From: DASPHG01 sp963748315
GTDB taxonomy: Bacteria; Actinomycetota; Thermoleophilia; Solirubrobacterales; Thermoleophilaceae
NCBI GenBank assembly: GCA_963748315.1
Contig: CAVVIK010000005.1
Coordinates: forward strand, 623,902-687,901
DNA length: 64,000 nt
Reading direction: 5' to 3'
The position numbers and the translations under genes were made by a program. Below, one piece after another: positions 1-11,242 of the stretch; the stretch's first letter is position 1, and each line of letters begins with the position of its first letter. The notes under the pieces were generated by a model. The model was not told the DNA's origin. It ran no database searches and saw only the letters and a list, made by a program, of their open reading frames with translations.

Positions 1-742
1 GCGGCTCCCGGCCGGTCCAGCGCTCGAACGACAGCGCGCCCTGCCTCACGAGCACCTCGAGTCCGTCGACCAGCTCGGCGCCGCCCGCCTGCGCCCAGGC
101 CGAGAACGGCGTCTCGTGATCGCCGTAGACAAGCTCTACGGCCACCTGCGGAGGGTCGATCCAGGCGAGCGGCAGATCCTCGATCACGTCGCTCGTCCGG
201 AGGCCAACGGAGGTGGCGTTCACTACGAGGTCGGCGGCGACCGGCGCCTCCACGTGAGCCACTTCGAGCTCATCCGCCAGCGCGCGCGCTCGCTCGGGCG
301 TCCGGTTCCAAACACTGACCTCCGCCCCCGCCTCGCGCAGCGCCCACGCGGCTGCGCGGCCGGCGCCGCCCGCGCCCAGCACGAGTGCGACCATGCCGTC
401 GGGCTCGCGCGGCAATGCCGCCAGCAGCCCGGCCGCGTCGGTGTTGTCCGCGTGGATCTCGCCGTCGGCGAAGGTGAGCGTGTTCGCCGCGCCGATCGCG
501 CGCGCGGCATCGCTCGCATCGTCGGCGAGCGCGAGCGCCGCCTCCTTGTGCGGGATCGTCACGTTCGCGCCGCGGTACCCCGAGCCGGGCAGCGCGCGGA
601 CGGTCTCGGCGAACACGTCGGCGGCGACCGGCAGTTTTACGTAGCGCCACTCCAGCCCGAGCGCCTCGAACGCCGCGTTGTGCATCGCGGGCGAGCGGCT
701 GTGCTCGACCGGATCTCCGAGGACGCCGGTGAGCGTCAGCAC
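1..742 (-). CDS. aroE: Shikimate dehydrogenase AroE, C-terminal end cut by window edge
   Basis: Reduces 3-dehydroshikimate to shikimate with NADPH in aromatic amino acid synthesis; cytoplasmic. I translated this frame by hand. It opens GTG CTG ACG and reads LTGVLGDPVEHSRSPAMHN, the substrate-binding start of the family. It continues with GANVTIPHKEAAL (catalytic Lys), NTDAAG (shikimate-binding Asp) and a Rossmann GAGGAGRAAAWAL followed by NRTPERA, which favours NADP. About 247 codons are present and the frame is open at position 1, so only the last residues are missing. The GTG at 740-742 overlaps the mltG stop (TGA 736-738), so the gene is the translationally coupled last member of alaS-ruvX-mltG-aroE. 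No frameshift seen. Confidence 0.93.
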   Translation of the reverse strand, partial: MLTLTGVLGDPVEHSRSPAMHNAAFEALGLEWRYVKLPVAADVFAETVRALPGSGYRGANVTIPHKEAALALADDASDAARAIGAANTLTFADGEIHADNTDAAGLLAALPREPDGMVALVLGAGGAGRAAAWALREAGAEVSVWNRTPERARALADELEVAHVEAPVAADLVVNATSVGLRTSDVIEDLPLAWIDPPQVAVELVYGDHETPFSAWAQAGGAELVDGLEVLVRQGALSFERWTGREP

Positions 743-2097
743 TCCGTCGGCGACTGCCCGCCTTGGCGGTCGCGTTCGGCGTTGTACTGATCGACGTACT
801 GCTGGAACTCCGCATCGGTCTCGGCAAAGACGTGCTCGCCCTCGCCGCACGGCTTGACGACGAAGAACAGGTAGTCCGACTTGGCCGGGTGCGCCGCGGC
901 CTCGATCGAGTCGATCCCCGGGTTCCCGATCGGGCCCGGTGGCAGGTTCGCGTACTTGCGCGTGTTGTACGGCGAGGTCGATTCGAGCTCGGAGACCTTG
1001 AGCGGCTCGGTCCAGTTACCGGTCGCGAAGCGGATCGTCGCGTCGATGCCGAGCGGAATCCCGGCCTTGAGGCGGTTGTAGATGACCGATGCGATCAACG
1101 GGCGGTCCTTGTCGACCCCCGCCTCGCGCTCGACCATCGAGGCGATGATCAGGATGTCGTACGGCGTCAGGTTCTTCGACTTCGCGTAGCGCATGTCGAC
1201 GCCGTCGAAGTTCTCCTTGAAGGCGGCCAGCTGCTTGTCGACGAGGTCCTTCACGTTCGCGCCGCTCTTCAGCTCGTAGGTGGCAGGGAACAGGAAGCCC
1301 TCGAGGTCCTTCGCGCCGCCGGCCTTGTAATCGCTCAGGTCGATCGTGGATGACCGCACGCTCGCCTCCTCGTAGTCGCCTTCGAGCCCGGCCTGCTTGG
1401 CGATCGGTGCGATCTCCGCTCGCGAGCGGCCCTCGGGAATCGTGACCGTGACGACGTCCTTCGGCGGCCCCTCGGACAGCGCGTCGATCGCGGCCCCGTA
1501 GCTCATGTCCTGCTTCAGCTTGTAGCTGCCCGGCTTCAGGTCGCCGCGGTCGCCGCCCAGCGTGACCCGGGTGCGGAAGAAGAACGCGCTCGAGATCACG
1601 TCGTTCTCCTCGAGGATGTCGCCGATCTCGGTGACGGTCGCGCCGGTCGGGATCTGCACCCGGACCTCGCCGTCGCCGTCGCCCTTGAACGGCTGGAAGA
1701 GCGAGAAGAGGAACCAGGCAGCAAAGATCGCGAAGAGGAGCGCCGCGCCGATCGCGACACGCAGGAGGATCGAGCGCGGACCGCGAGGCTCGCGCGGCGC
1801 CTTCGGCTCCGCGGGGGGCGGCGGAGGAGGGGGCGGCACGGCGACCGCCGGGCGCGGACGCTCCGCGACCGGTGCGCTGGCGGCCGCGCGCGGGCGGGCG
1901 GGACGACGCACGGCCGGCCGCGGTGGCGGCTCGGGCACCGGCTCCGGCGGCGGCGAGGGCTCCGGCGGCGGCTGCTCGAGAGCCGGTGGCATCTCGGGCG
2001 GCGGCTCGCCGCGGCGTTCGGCCCGGCGCGCCTCCCGCTCGAGTCGCGCGCGTTCGCGCTCCTCGGCGCTGCGCGGCATGTCGTCGCCGCGGCTCAT
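736..2097 (-). CDS. mltG: Endolytic peptidoglycan transglycosylase MltG (YceG-like)
   Basis: Cleaves nascent glycan strands at the membrane and so sets glycan chain length. The 453-residue protein has a long Pro/Arg/Glu-rich cytoplasmic N-tail (residues 1-108), one membrane segment at about 109-134, a LysM-like stretch (VQIPTGATVTEIGDIL) and the YceG catalytic domain. The catalytic Glu lies in ASMVEREAG. NPGIDSIEAAAHP and YLFFV are typical of the family C-terminus. The proline-rich tail is longer than in E. coli MltG, as is common in actinobacteria. Its ATG overlaps the ruvX stop by 4 bp and its own stop overlaps aroE. Confidence 0.93.
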   Translation of the reverse strand: MSRGDDMPRSAEERERARLEREARRAERRGEPPPEMPPALEQPPPEPSPPPEPVPEPPPRPAVRRPARPRAAASAPVAERPRPAVAVPPPPPPPPAEPKAPREPRGPRSILLRVAIGAALLFAIFAAWFLFSLFQPFKGDGDGEVRVQIPTGATVTEIGDILEENDVISSAFFFRTRVTLGGDRGDLKPGSYKLKQDMSYGAAIDALSEGPPKDVVTVTIPEGRSRAEIAPIAKQAGLEGDYEEASVRSSTIDLSDYKAGGAKDLEGFLFPATYELKSGANVKDLVDKQLAAFKENFDGVDMRYAKSKNLTPYDILIIASMVEREAGVDKDRPLIASVIYNRLKAGIPLGIDATIRFATGNWTEPLKVSELESTSPYNTRKYANLPPGPIGNPGIDSIEAAAHPAKSDYLFFVVKPCGEGEHVFAETDAEFQQYVDQYNAERDRQGGQSPTEC

Positions 2098-2480
2098 CCT
2101 GCGCGCGCCATCAGAAACGCTTCGAGCAGGTGCGCGGCTGCACGCGAGTCGGCCTCCGCGGTTCCACCGGAGCGCTCGGCCTGCCTGGTCGTCAGGCGTT
2201 CGTCGTGCATGGCGACCGGCACGCCGACACGCGCGGCTAGCCGCTCCGCGAAACGACGGGTCCAGTGGGCCTGCTCGCCCTCCTCCCCACGCATCGTGAG
2301 CGGCAGGCCTACGACGACCTGCTCGATCTGGCGCTCTCTCACGAGGCGCGCGAGGGTATCGAGTCCGCGCTTGGTGTCGGGTCGCGACACGGATTCGAGT
2401 GGGGTAACCACCGTCTCGGTTGGGTCACAGACCGCGCAGCCGCAGCGGGCCTCGCCCGCATCCAGCGCGAGGATGCGCAT
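2094..2480 (-). CDS. ruvX: Putative pre-16S rRNA nuclease RuvX/YqgF
   Basis: RNase H-fold nuclease of the YqgF family, implicated in maturing the 16S rRNA 5' end. The 128 residues match the usual family size. LALDAGEARCG is the first acidic motif; the usual KRIG is replaced by ARCG, which is a little divergent. VVGLPLTMRG, HDERLTT and a final DSRAAAHLLEAFL supply the other conserved positions. The ATG overlaps the alaS TGA (TGATG) and the TGA overlaps mltG, so the gene is embedded in the operon; alaS-ruvX-mltG is a recurrent order in Gram-positives and actinobacteria. Confidence 0.92.
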   Translation of the reverse strand: MRILALDAGEARCGCAVCDPTETVVTPLESVSRPDTKRGLDTLARLVRERQIEQVVVGLPLTMRGEEGEQAHWTRRFAERLAARVGVPVAMHDERLTTRQAERSGGTAEADSRAAAHLLEAFLMARAG

Positions 2481-5101
2481 CAGGAGAGTTGCTTCTCGAT
2501 CTCGAGTCGTGCCGCCGCAAGCGCCTCCGGCAGCTTGCCGGGCTCCTTGCCGCCTGCCTGTGCGAGCGTTGGCCTTCCTCCGCCCCCGCCGCCGGCGATC
2601 TCGGCGGCCACCCTGATGACGTCGCCCGCGTTCAGGCCGCGCTCGACGACCGACGGCGCAAAGTTCGCGACGAGGTGGACGCGGCCGTCCGCGGCGGCGC
2701 CGAGCACCACCGCGCTGTCGCCCAGCTTCTGCCGGAGCTGGTCGGACAGGGCGAGCAGCGCCTTGGGATCGTCCGCGTCGGCGACCTCGGTGACAACACG
2801 CACGCCGGCGATCTCCTGCGCGCGCCCCGCGAGCGCCTCCGCCTGCTCGGGGTCCGGGCCGACGCGCTTGGGAGACTTCTTCGCGTCCTTCAGCGACGCC
2901 TGCATCTTCCGCACGGCGTTGACGACCTCCAGCTCTGGCACGCGCAGCATCTCCGCGAGCTCGCGCATCTCCTCGGTCCGGCGCCGGAACTCCTCGATCC
3001 CGCCTGCGGCGGTCAGCGCCTCGATCCGGCGCACGTTCGACGCGCTCGAAGTCTCATGCGTGACGTGGAATAGGCCCACCTCGGCGGTCGAAGCGACGTG
3101 CGTCCCGCCGCAGAGCTCGCGCGACACGTCGTCCACGTCGACCATCCGCACCCATTCGCCGTACTTCTCGCCGAACAGCGCCATCGCACCCAGCCGCTCC
3201 GCTTCCGCGCGCGTCGTGTGCACCGCCCGTACCGGGTGGTTCTCGACGATCCAGGCGTTGACCTCGGCCTCGACGTCGGCCAGCTCCTGCTTCGACAGCC
3301 GCTCCCCGTGGGTGAAGTCGAAGCGCAGCTTGTCCGGGCCGACGTAGGAGCCGGCCTGGCGGACGTGCGGCCCGAGTCGCGCGCGCAGCGACGCGTGCAG
3401 GAGATGGGTCGCCGTGTGGTTGCGCATCGTCGCCAACCGGCTCGCGCGATCCACGACCGCCCGCGCGCGCTGGCCCTCGCCGACGTCGCCCTCTACCTGC
3501 TCGAGCTCGACCGCCTGGTCGTCCCCGAGGCGGAACACGTCGGCGACGACGGCGCGGCCCGAGTCCGTCTCGAGGACCCCCGAGTCGGCCACCTGGCCGC
3601 CGCCTTCGGCGTAGAAGGGGCTCTCCTCGAGCTTCGCGAGCATTCGCCCGTCGTCGCGCTCGAGCGCTCGGATCACGGTCTCCCACTCCAGCGTCTCGTA
3701 GCCGACGAAGCGCGTCTCGAAGCCGGAGCTTTTCGCGAACGTCAGCACCTTGCTGTGCTCGTCGCCGCCGGCCGTCTGGCGCCCGGCGCGCGCGACGCGA
3801 CGTGCCTCCTCCATCAGCTCCTCGAAGCCCTGGTCGTCGACCGAGAGCCCCTCGTCGGCGAGCAGCTCCTTCGTCAGCTCGTAGGGGAAGCCGAAGGTGT
3901 CGTGCAGCTTGAAGGCGTCGTCGGCCGCGACCCATGAGGTGCCGTCTTCCTTGGTCCGCCGCACGATCTCTTCGAGCAGCTTCTCGCCCTGTGCCAGCGT
4001 GCGGCGGAAGCCCTCCTCCTCCGCCGCCGCCCACTTGGCGATCGTGTCGCGCTCCTCTTGGAGCTGCGGATACGCGCCGCCCATGACCTCGCGCACGACC
4101 TCGGTGAGCGGGACAAGGAACGGCTTGTCGATCCCGAGCACGCGCCCCTGCTGAATCGCGCGGCGCATGATCCGGCGCAGGATGTAGCCGCGATCCTCGT
4201 TCGAGGGCACGACGCCGTCGGCGAGGAGGAACGCCATCCCGCGGCCGTGGTCCGCCAGGATCCGCAGGGCCCGCGTCGCGGCCGGGTCGTCGTCCTGCCC
4301 GTAGCGGCGGCCGGACAGCTCCTCGCCGAAGCGGATGTACGGCAGGAAGTGCTCGGTCTCGTAGACGGACGGGACGTCCTGCAGGATCGCCGCCATCCGG
4401 TCGAGTCCCATGCCGGTGTCGATGTTCTGCGCCGGCAGCGGCGGCAGGCTGCCGTCCGGCTTCAGCTCGTACTGCATGAAGACGAGGTTCCAGAACTCGA
4501 GGAAGCGCTCGGTGTCGTCGCCGGGCCGATCCTCCTCGCGCCCGAAGTCGAGGCCGCGGTCGAGGTACAGCTCCGAGCACGGCCCGCACGGGCCCGTCGG
4601 CCCCGACTGCCAGAAGTTGTCCTCCCGGCCGAGGCGGACGATTCGCTCGTCCGGCACACCGATCGCGTCCCAGATTGCGATCGCCTCTTCGTCCGGGCCG
4701 AGCCCGAGATCGTCGTCGCCGCCGAAGACCGTTACCCAGATCTGCTCGGGATCGAAGCCGTATCCCTGCATCGACAGCTCCCACGCGAATTCGGCCGCGC
4801 CCTGCTTGAAGTAGTCGCCGATCGAGAAGTTGCCGAGCATCTCGAAGAACGTGAGGTGGCGGGCGGTGAGGCCGACGTTCTCGATGTCGGTCGTGCGGAA
4901 GACCTTCTGGCACGAGGTCAGCCGGACATGCGGCGGCTTCTCATCGCCCTGGAAATAGGGCTTGAACGGCTGCATCCCCGCGGTCGTCAGCAGCACCGAG
5001 GGGTCATAACTCGCGGGCACGAGTGACGCGGACGGCACGCGGCGGTGGTCGCGCTCCTCGAAGAACGCCAGGAACCGCTCCCGGATCTGATCCGCAGTCA
5101 C
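2480..5101 (-). CDS. alaS: Alanyl-tRNA synthetase
   Basis: Charges tRNA-Ala; cytoplasmic class II synthetase. The 873-residue ORF is intact and of normal length. The class II catalytic core is N-terminal (FLAFFEERDH start, GDEKPPHVRLTSCQK, GPTGPCGPCSELY). The editing domain carries the zinc motifs HTATHLLHA and CGGTHV, and the Gly-rich C-terminal domain ends AGGGGGGRPTLAQAGG. The start is GTG at 5099-5101, giving the normal MTADQIRERFL opening. It is the first gene of the operon and is divergent from the HD-GYP gene across about 115 bp that must hold both promoters; I could not place clear -35/-10 boxes there. Confidence 0.98.
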   Translation of the reverse strand: MTADQIRERFLAFFEERDHRRVPSASLVPASYDPSVLLTTAGMQPFKPYFQGDEKPPHVRLTSCQKVFRTTDIENVGLTARHLTFFEMLGNFSIGDYFKQGAAEFAWELSMQGYGFDPEQIWVTVFGGDDDLGLGPDEEAIAIWDAIGVPDERIVRLGREDNFWQSGPTGPCGPCSELYLDRGLDFGREEDRPGDDTERFLEFWNLVFMQYELKPDGSLPPLPAQNIDTGMGLDRMAAILQDVPSVYETEHFLPYIRFGEELSGRRYGQDDDPAATRALRILADHGRGMAFLLADGVVPSNEDRGYILRRIMRRAIQQGRVLGIDKPFLVPLTEVVREVMGGAYPQLQEERDTIAKWAAAEEEGFRRTLAQGEKLLEEIVRRTKEDGTSWVAADDAFKLHDTFGFPYELTKELLADEGLSVDDQGFEELMEEARRVARAGRQTAGGDEHSKVLTFAKSSGFETRFVGYETLEWETVIRALERDDGRMLAKLEESPFYAEGGGQVADSGVLETDSGRAVVADVFRLGDDQAVELEQVEGDVGEGQRARAVVDRASRLATMRNHTATHLLHASLRARLGPHVRQAGSYVGPDKLRFDFTHGERLSKQELADVEAEVNAWIVENHPVRAVHTTRAEAERLGAMALFGEKYGEWVRMVDVDDVSRELCGGTHVASTAEVGLFHVTHETSSASNVRRIEALTAAGGIEEFRRRTEEMRELAEMLRVPELEVVNAVRKMQASLKDAKKSPKRVGPDPEQAEALAGRAQEIAGVRVVTEVADADDPKALLALSDQLRQKLGDSAVVLGAAADGRVHLVANFAPSVVERGLNAGDVIRVAAEIAGGGGGGRPTLAQAGGKEPGKLPEALAAARLEIEKQLS

Positions 5102-5216
5102 GCGCGCAGTCTACGAACCAAAGCCTCCATACCGGCGTGGAGGTTCGGTTGGACGAATGTACGCAAATGCGGCGATTTGCTGGGACATCTATACGCGCGC
5201 GCCGAATGGGCGAGCG

Positions 5217-6621
5217 ATGGACTCGTCTGTGGCACTGGTCGGCGCTGCCCGCGAACGGCACGCGAACGCGCTCTCGTCACGTGAGCAGTTCGCCTGCGCC
5301 GTGATGGCCGCAGGCTTCCTTGCGGCCGCCGCGCTGACGCTGGTGCTGGTCCCGTGGGAGCGGGGGGTCGATCCGATCATGATCGGCTTCCTCGTCGGTC
5401 TCTATGCGGTCGTTTCGCGGATCGAGTTCGAGATCGGGCATGGCTACGCCACGCCGGAGCAGCTCGTCTTCGTGCCGATGCTGTTCCTGGTTCCCCTACC
5501 GCTCGTCCCGGTGCTCGTCGCCACGGGCTTCCTCATCGGGCGCCTCCGGACGAGGGTGGGGCGTCACGAGCGTGGGCACGCGCTGTCCGACATCGCTGGC
5601 ACCTGGTTCGCGCTCGGCCCGGTCTGGGCCCTCGCACTGCTCGCTCCCGGCGAGCCGCCGGCGATCGAGTCCGCCTGGATCTACGCGGTCGCGTTCGCTG
5701 CCCAGGTCCTGGTCGGTACGGCCGCCTTCATGATGCACGTCTATCTCGATAGGGATACGCAGCATGTGTCGGCTGCGCTCTGGGCCTACCGCGTCGACGC
5801 CGTCCTCGCTCCCGTCGGGCTGGTACTGGCGCTCCAAGCCGTGGAAGACCCGGCGACGCTGATCGCAGTCGTCCCGCTCGTCTGGTTGCTGTCAGTGTTC
5901 TCGCAGGAGCGCAAGGAGCGGTACACCGCCTCGCTCGAGCTCCAGAACGCCTATCGCGGCACGGTGATGCTGCTGTCCGACGTCGTCGAGGCCGAGGACG
6001 ACTACACCGCGTTCCACTGCCGTTCGGTCGTCGAGCTGGTTGCGGAGGTGGCGGAGGAGATGAACATTCCAAAGGCCGACCGGCAGGAGCTCGAATTTGC
6101 CGCGCTGCTCCACGACGTCGGCAAGATCGCGATCCCGAAGGAGATCCTGAACAAGCCGTCCAAGCTCACCGACGAGGAGTTCGAGCTGATCAAGACGCAC
6201 ACGATCGAGGGACAGCAGCTGCTCGACCGCGTGGGCGGCCTCATGGGCCGGGTCGGCAAGATCGTCCGTTCGTGCCACGAGCGCTGGGACGGCAAGGGCT
6301 ACCCGGACGGTCTCGGCGGTGAGGACATCCCGCTCGCCGCGCGCATCGTGTTCTGCTGCGACGCGTACAACGCAATGACCACCGACAGGCCATATCGCAA
6401 GGCGATGCGTGCGCGACGACGCGCTGGCCGAGATCCGCGACAACGGGGGCACCCAGTTCGATCCCCGGATCGCCAAGGCCCTCGAGCGCGTGGTCATGAA
6501 CGACGAGCGCTTCCCGCGCCTCGTCGAGGGCGTGGCGGCATCACACGCGGTGGCCGCGGCGATTGGAGCCCCGATCCCCATGCCCCAGCAGGGCGAGCAG
6601 TCGGCCGCCGTAGCGAGCTAG
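5217..6621 (+). CDS. Membrane-anchored HD-GYP domain protein (c-di-GMP phosphodiesterase type), one frameshift
   Basis: Predicted cyclic di-GMP phosphodiesterase. The N-terminal 200 or so residues hold about 7-8 hydrophobic membrane segments of unknown sensory type. A helical linker and then the HD-GYP domain follow, with LLHDVGKIAIP (HD) and HERWDGKGYPDG (HxxxGxGYP-like). After TDRPYRKAM at about 6,400 the frame breaks: the continuation EIRDNGGTQFDPRIAKALE lies in another frame (6409-6621), so one base is extra or missing there. The start is uncertain: ATG 5217 gives MDSSVALVG, while an in-frame ATG at 5157 adds 20 unconvincing residues. The TAG stop overlaps the convergent MFS stop in a CTAG. 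Confidence 0.85.
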
Positions 6622-7904
6622 GTCTGCGCGCCGGCAGCGACCGGCTCTTCCACCCCGTCGAGCTGATCGACGAGCTGAGGTAGCGGCTCCGCTGCCGTTG
6701 CCGAGACATCGGCCCACGCACCCCTGAGCAGCCACGCGGACACCGCCGTGACGGCGAGAACGCCCGCGCCGGCGACCGCGAGCACGATGCGCGTGTCGAG
6801 CGTCGCGAGCAGGAGGCCAGCGGAGGCGAAGGCGATCGTCCACGCCCATGCGTCGAGCGTGTCGCGGAGCCCGAAAACGCGGCCGAGCAGGTCACCGCTG
6901 ACTGTGACCTGCAAGAGCAGCCGCTCATGCACCAGAAAGAGACCGTTGCCGAAGCCGGCCACCACGAATCCGATCGCCGCAATGGCGATACCGGGCGACG
7001 CAGCGGCGACAAGCAGACCGGCGCCGGTAATGGCCAGGCCGAGCAGGTACCGCTGCTTCAACACGAGCAGCTCCGAGCTGCCCGCGCCCGCGAGCGAACC
7101 GCCCACCACACCCAAGCCGAAGAGCGCCACGAGCACCGCGAATCCGGACCCGCCCGCACCAAGCTCCTCCTTGGCGAGCAGAAGCTCGCCGACGTTGAAC
7201 AGGCCCGCGAAGAGAACGACCGCGGACGAGCCTGCGAGGACGGCGCGTACACCAGACATGCGCGCTACGGCACCCACCCCCGCGCGCGCCTCACGCACGA
7301 GCGACCGCGATTCCCCGCGGCGGTCGCCGCCGCCGAGCGGAACCATCGTCAACGCGACGGCCGAAACCGCAAAGCTCAGGCCGTTCACGAGCATGACCGT
7401 CTCGGTATCCGCCAGCAGCAGTCCGACCCCGGCCAGGGCCGGTCCGAGGGTGAAGCCCACGTCGGCCAGGGCACCGTAGAGCGATGTTGCGGCCGGCAGC
7501 CCCGCCCTTGAAACCAGACTCGGCAGGCCGGCCATCACCGCTGGCCTGAAGAGGCCGGTGCCGACGCCTGCGAGCAGCGCGAGCGCGACGGTCATCTCGA
7601 AGCCGTCGAAGAACGCGAGGGAGACGAAGGCGAGGGCGCGCGCGAGATCCGCGATGGCGGCGCACCAGCGCCGGGACCAGCGGTCGGCCGCAGCGCCGAA
7701 GATCGGTCCGAGGAGCATCGCCGGAAGAAAGTCCGCAAGCAGCACGAGGCTGATCGCCCACGGCGACTCGAGCCGGTCGTAGGCGAGGATGAGCAGCGCC
7801 ACGTAGCCCGCGCCCGTTCCCAGCGATGACTGTGCATGCGCCGCGAAGAACAACCGCGACTGCGGCTCGTACCGCAGCAGGTCTCTAATTGGCCTCAACG
7901 CCAT
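6618..7904 (-). CDS. MFS transporter, possible drug exporter
   Basis: Major facilitator superfamily permease of about 428 residues with 12 predicted membrane segments. The loop 2-3 motif reads GPIFGAAADRWSRRW, the usual GxxxDRxGRR-like signature. Overall it resembles the enterobactin-exporter/macrolide-efflux (EntS/MefA-type) branch. No substrate can be assigned. I chose ATG 7902-7904 (MALRPIRDLL) because the open frame upstream encodes a low-complexity tail that runs through a strong hairpin at 7962-7993. It is convergent with the HD-GYP gene and monocistronic as far as can be seen. Confidence 0.85.
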   Translation of the reverse strand: MALRPIRDLLRYEPQSRLFFAAHAQSSLGTGAGYVALLILAYDRLESPWAISLVLLADFLPAMLLGPIFGAAADRWSRRWCAAIADLARALAFVSLAFFDGFEMTVALALLAGVGTGLFRPAVMAGLPSLVSRAGLPAATSLYGALADVGFTLGPALAGVGLLLADTETVMLVNGLSFAVSAVALTMVPLGGGDRRGESRSLVREARAGVGAVARMSGVRAVLAGSSAVVLFAGLFNVGELLLAKEELGAGGSGFAVLVALFGLGVVGGSLAGAGSSELLVLKQRYLLGLAITGAGLLVAAASPGIAIAAIGFVVAGFGNGLFLVHERLLLQVTVSGDLLGRVFGLRDTLDAWAWTIAFASAGLLLATLDTRIVLAVAGAGVLAVTAVSAWLLRGAWADVSATAAEPLPQLVDQLDGVEEPVAAGAQT

Positions 7905-7961
7905 TTGCGTGTCCTCTGCCTGCCGAGCTTCCGTGCCGGCGCCGTCCGCAGTGAGTTGGTG

Positions 7962-7993
7962 TTGGGGGGCCGCGGGTGAGCGCGGCCCCCCAA
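7962..7993. terminator. Strong hairpin between peptide importer operon and MFS gene
   Basis: Arms TTGGGGGGCCGCG (7962-7974) and CGCGGCCCCCCAA (7981-7993) pair perfectly over 13 bp around a 6-nt loop. There is no good U-run on either side. It lies 204 bp past the oppF-like stop and 58 bp ahead of the MFS start on the same strand, so it could be a weak terminator or a leader structure. Nothing else is recognisable between 7905 and 8196. Confidence 0.55.
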
Positions 7994-8196
7994 ATGTCTC
8001 ACCTACGGATCGGCATTGGAGGGTTCCCTTCCGTTGCGTGAAACTAAGTGAGCTGCTTTGCACAGCTTCTGGGCAAAAGTCGGCGCGCGCAAGCGATTGC
8101 TTCTAGAACATTCGTCCACAAAACTTGACAAAACCTTCAGGCCAGCGGCATAACGCCGGTAGCCCGGACGGCAAGAACTGCTGCAAATCGCCGCTT

Positions 8197-9254
8197 TTAG
8201 GGCTGCGGGAGCTCGTCGCCCGCGCTGAGCGGGCTCGCGGCGGACTTCTTTGCCGCTGAAATCTCCTCCGCGGAGACGTTCTGCGGGTGGTGGCAAGCGG
8301 CGAGGTGGCCGTTCGCGTACTCGGTCAGCGGCGGCTCTACGCGCTTGCAGATGTCGGTCGCGTGCGGGCAGCGCGGATGGAAGCGGCAACCGGGAGGCGG
8401 GTCGATCGGGTTGGGCGGCTCCCCCTCCAGCACGATCCGCTCGCGCTCGCGGTTGCGCTTCGGGTCAGGGATCGGGATCGCCGCGAGCAGCGCCTCGGTG
8501 TACGGCATGATCGGCTTCCTGTAGAGCTCCTCCGCCGGCGCGAGCTCGACGATCTTTCCGAGGTACATCACCGCGATCTGATCCGAGACGTGGCGGACCA
8601 CGCTGAGGTCGTGCGCGACGAACATGTAGGTCAGGCCGAAGTCGTCCTGGAGATCGTCGAGCAGGTTGATGATCTGCGCCTGGACGGAGACGTCGAGCGC
8701 CGAGACGGGCTCGTCGAGCAGGATCAGCCGCGGCTCGAGCGCGAGCGCGCGCGCGATCCCGATGCGCTGTCGCTGCCCGCCCGAGAACTCGTGCGGGTAG
8801 CGGTTGGCGTGCTCCGGTGCGAGGCCGACGCGTTCCAGAAGCTCCCGCACGCGCGGCCCGACGTCGTCCTGACCGTGCAGCCGGAGCGGCGCGGCGATGA
8901 TCTGCGCGACGCGCTTACGTGGGTTGAGCGAGGCGAACGGGTCCTGGAAGACGAGCTGCATGTCCTTCCGCAGCGGGCGGAGCCGGCGCTGGCTCACGCC
9001 CGAGATGTCCTCTCCCCGGAAGTGGATGCTCCCCTCCGTCGGATCGAGGAGACGCATGATCGTGCGGGCGAGCGTCGTCTTTCCGCAACCCGACTCGCCG
9101 ACGAGGCCGAGCGTCTTTCCCTCGGTCAACTCGAACGTGACGTCGTCGACGGCGTGGACGAAGCCGACGGTGCGGTTGACGAACACGCCGCTCCGGATCT
9201 TGAAGTACTGCTTTAGGTGCTCGACCTCAATCAGGGGCTTGTGGCCGTTCTCGC

Positions 9255-9258
<4 letters not shown>
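8197..9258 (-). CDS. Oligopeptide/dipeptide ABC importer, ATP-binding protein (OppF/DppF type)
   Basis: One of the two ATPases driving peptide uptake. Walker A is GESGCGKTT, the signature is FSGGQRQRIGIA, Walker B is LILLDEPVSALD, and the H-loop follows in VAHDLSVV. The C-terminal oligopeptide-type extension has the CRFHPRCPHA motif with the four-cysteine pattern seen in DppD/OppF proteins that can hold an Fe-S cluster. The start is GTG 9256-9258 (MSENGHKPLIEVEHLK), which overlaps the previous gene's TGA as GTGA; the longer open frame upstream has no family similarity. It is the last gene of a five-gene operon. Confidence 0.93.
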
Positions 9259-10294
<1,036 letters not shown>

Positions 10295-10295
<1 letters not shown>

Positions 10296-11242
10296 CAGTT
10301 GAGCCGGATCCTCGGGTCGAGCGCGGCGTACATGATGTCCACCACGGTGTTCAGCAGGACGATGAAGAACGCGCCGAACAGCGTGATCGCGAGCACCGGC
10401 GGGACGTCGAGCTGGTCTACCGACTCAGCTGCGTACTGGCCGACGCCCTGAAGGTCGAACACCGTCTCCGTCAGGATCGCGCCGCCGCCCAGGACGGCGC
10501 CGAAGTCGAGCCCCCAGAGCGTCACGATCGGGATCAGCGAGTTGCGCAGCACATGTTTGAGGAAGACCTGCCGCTCGGACAGCCCCTTGGCGCGAGCCGT
10601 GCGCACGAAGTCGTCGTTCATCGTGTCCAGCACGTTCGACCGCAGGATGCGCGAGTAGACGCCGATGAACAGGATCGACAGCGCCGCCCACGGCATCAGC
10701 AGGTGCTTGAACCACTCCCATGGGTCGTCGGTGAACTCCACGTACCCGCCGTTCGGGAGGATGCCCCACTTGAAGCCGATGTAGTAGTTCATCAACGCGC
10801 CGATCCAGAACACCGGCATGGAGATGCCAATAAGCGCAAGCACGGTCAGGAAGCGGTCGGAGAACTGCCCCGCTCTGATCGCAGTGAACACCCCCAGCGC
10901 GATCGAGAACACCATCCACAGGATCGCCGCTCCAAGCGCGAGCGCGAAGGTGCGTGGCGCCCGGCTCCAGATCTCGTCCATCACGTCTTGCTGCGTGCTG
11001 TACGAGATGAGTTCGCCGGTGAAAACCTTCTTCATCGTCTCGTAGTACTGGACGTAGACGGGCTCGTCGAAGCCCCACTCCTGGCGGATGACCTCGAGTT
11101 GGCCGGGGTCGGGTTGCTTGCCGGCCATCCGCAGGGCCGGGTCGCCGCCGGGGATCACGTTGAAGATGAGGAACGTGAGCACGGAGACGGCGAACAGGAC
11201 CACCAGCATCTGCCCGATGCGCCGGACGGCGAAGCGGGCCAT
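10295..11242 (-). CDS. Peptide ABC importer permease (OppB/DppB type)
   Basis: Inner membrane permease of 315 residues. The N-terminus MARFAVRRIGQMLVVLF has the standard first segment of DppB, and about six membrane spans follow. The EAA-like coupling loop is present as TARAKGLSERQVFLKHVLRNSL, and the end (ALDPRIRLN) is typical. ATG 11240-11242 starts right after the TAG of the OppC-type gene. It is intact, in contrast to its frameshifted neighbours. Confidence 0.94.

Noticed and set aside
3054..5026. Long open frames opposite and alongside alaS (for example 3054-4913 minus and 4058-5026 plus)
   Set aside because: Arg/Ala/Gly/Pro-rich shadow frames of a high-GC gene, with no domain and no start signal, and fully covered by the intact AlaS reading frame.
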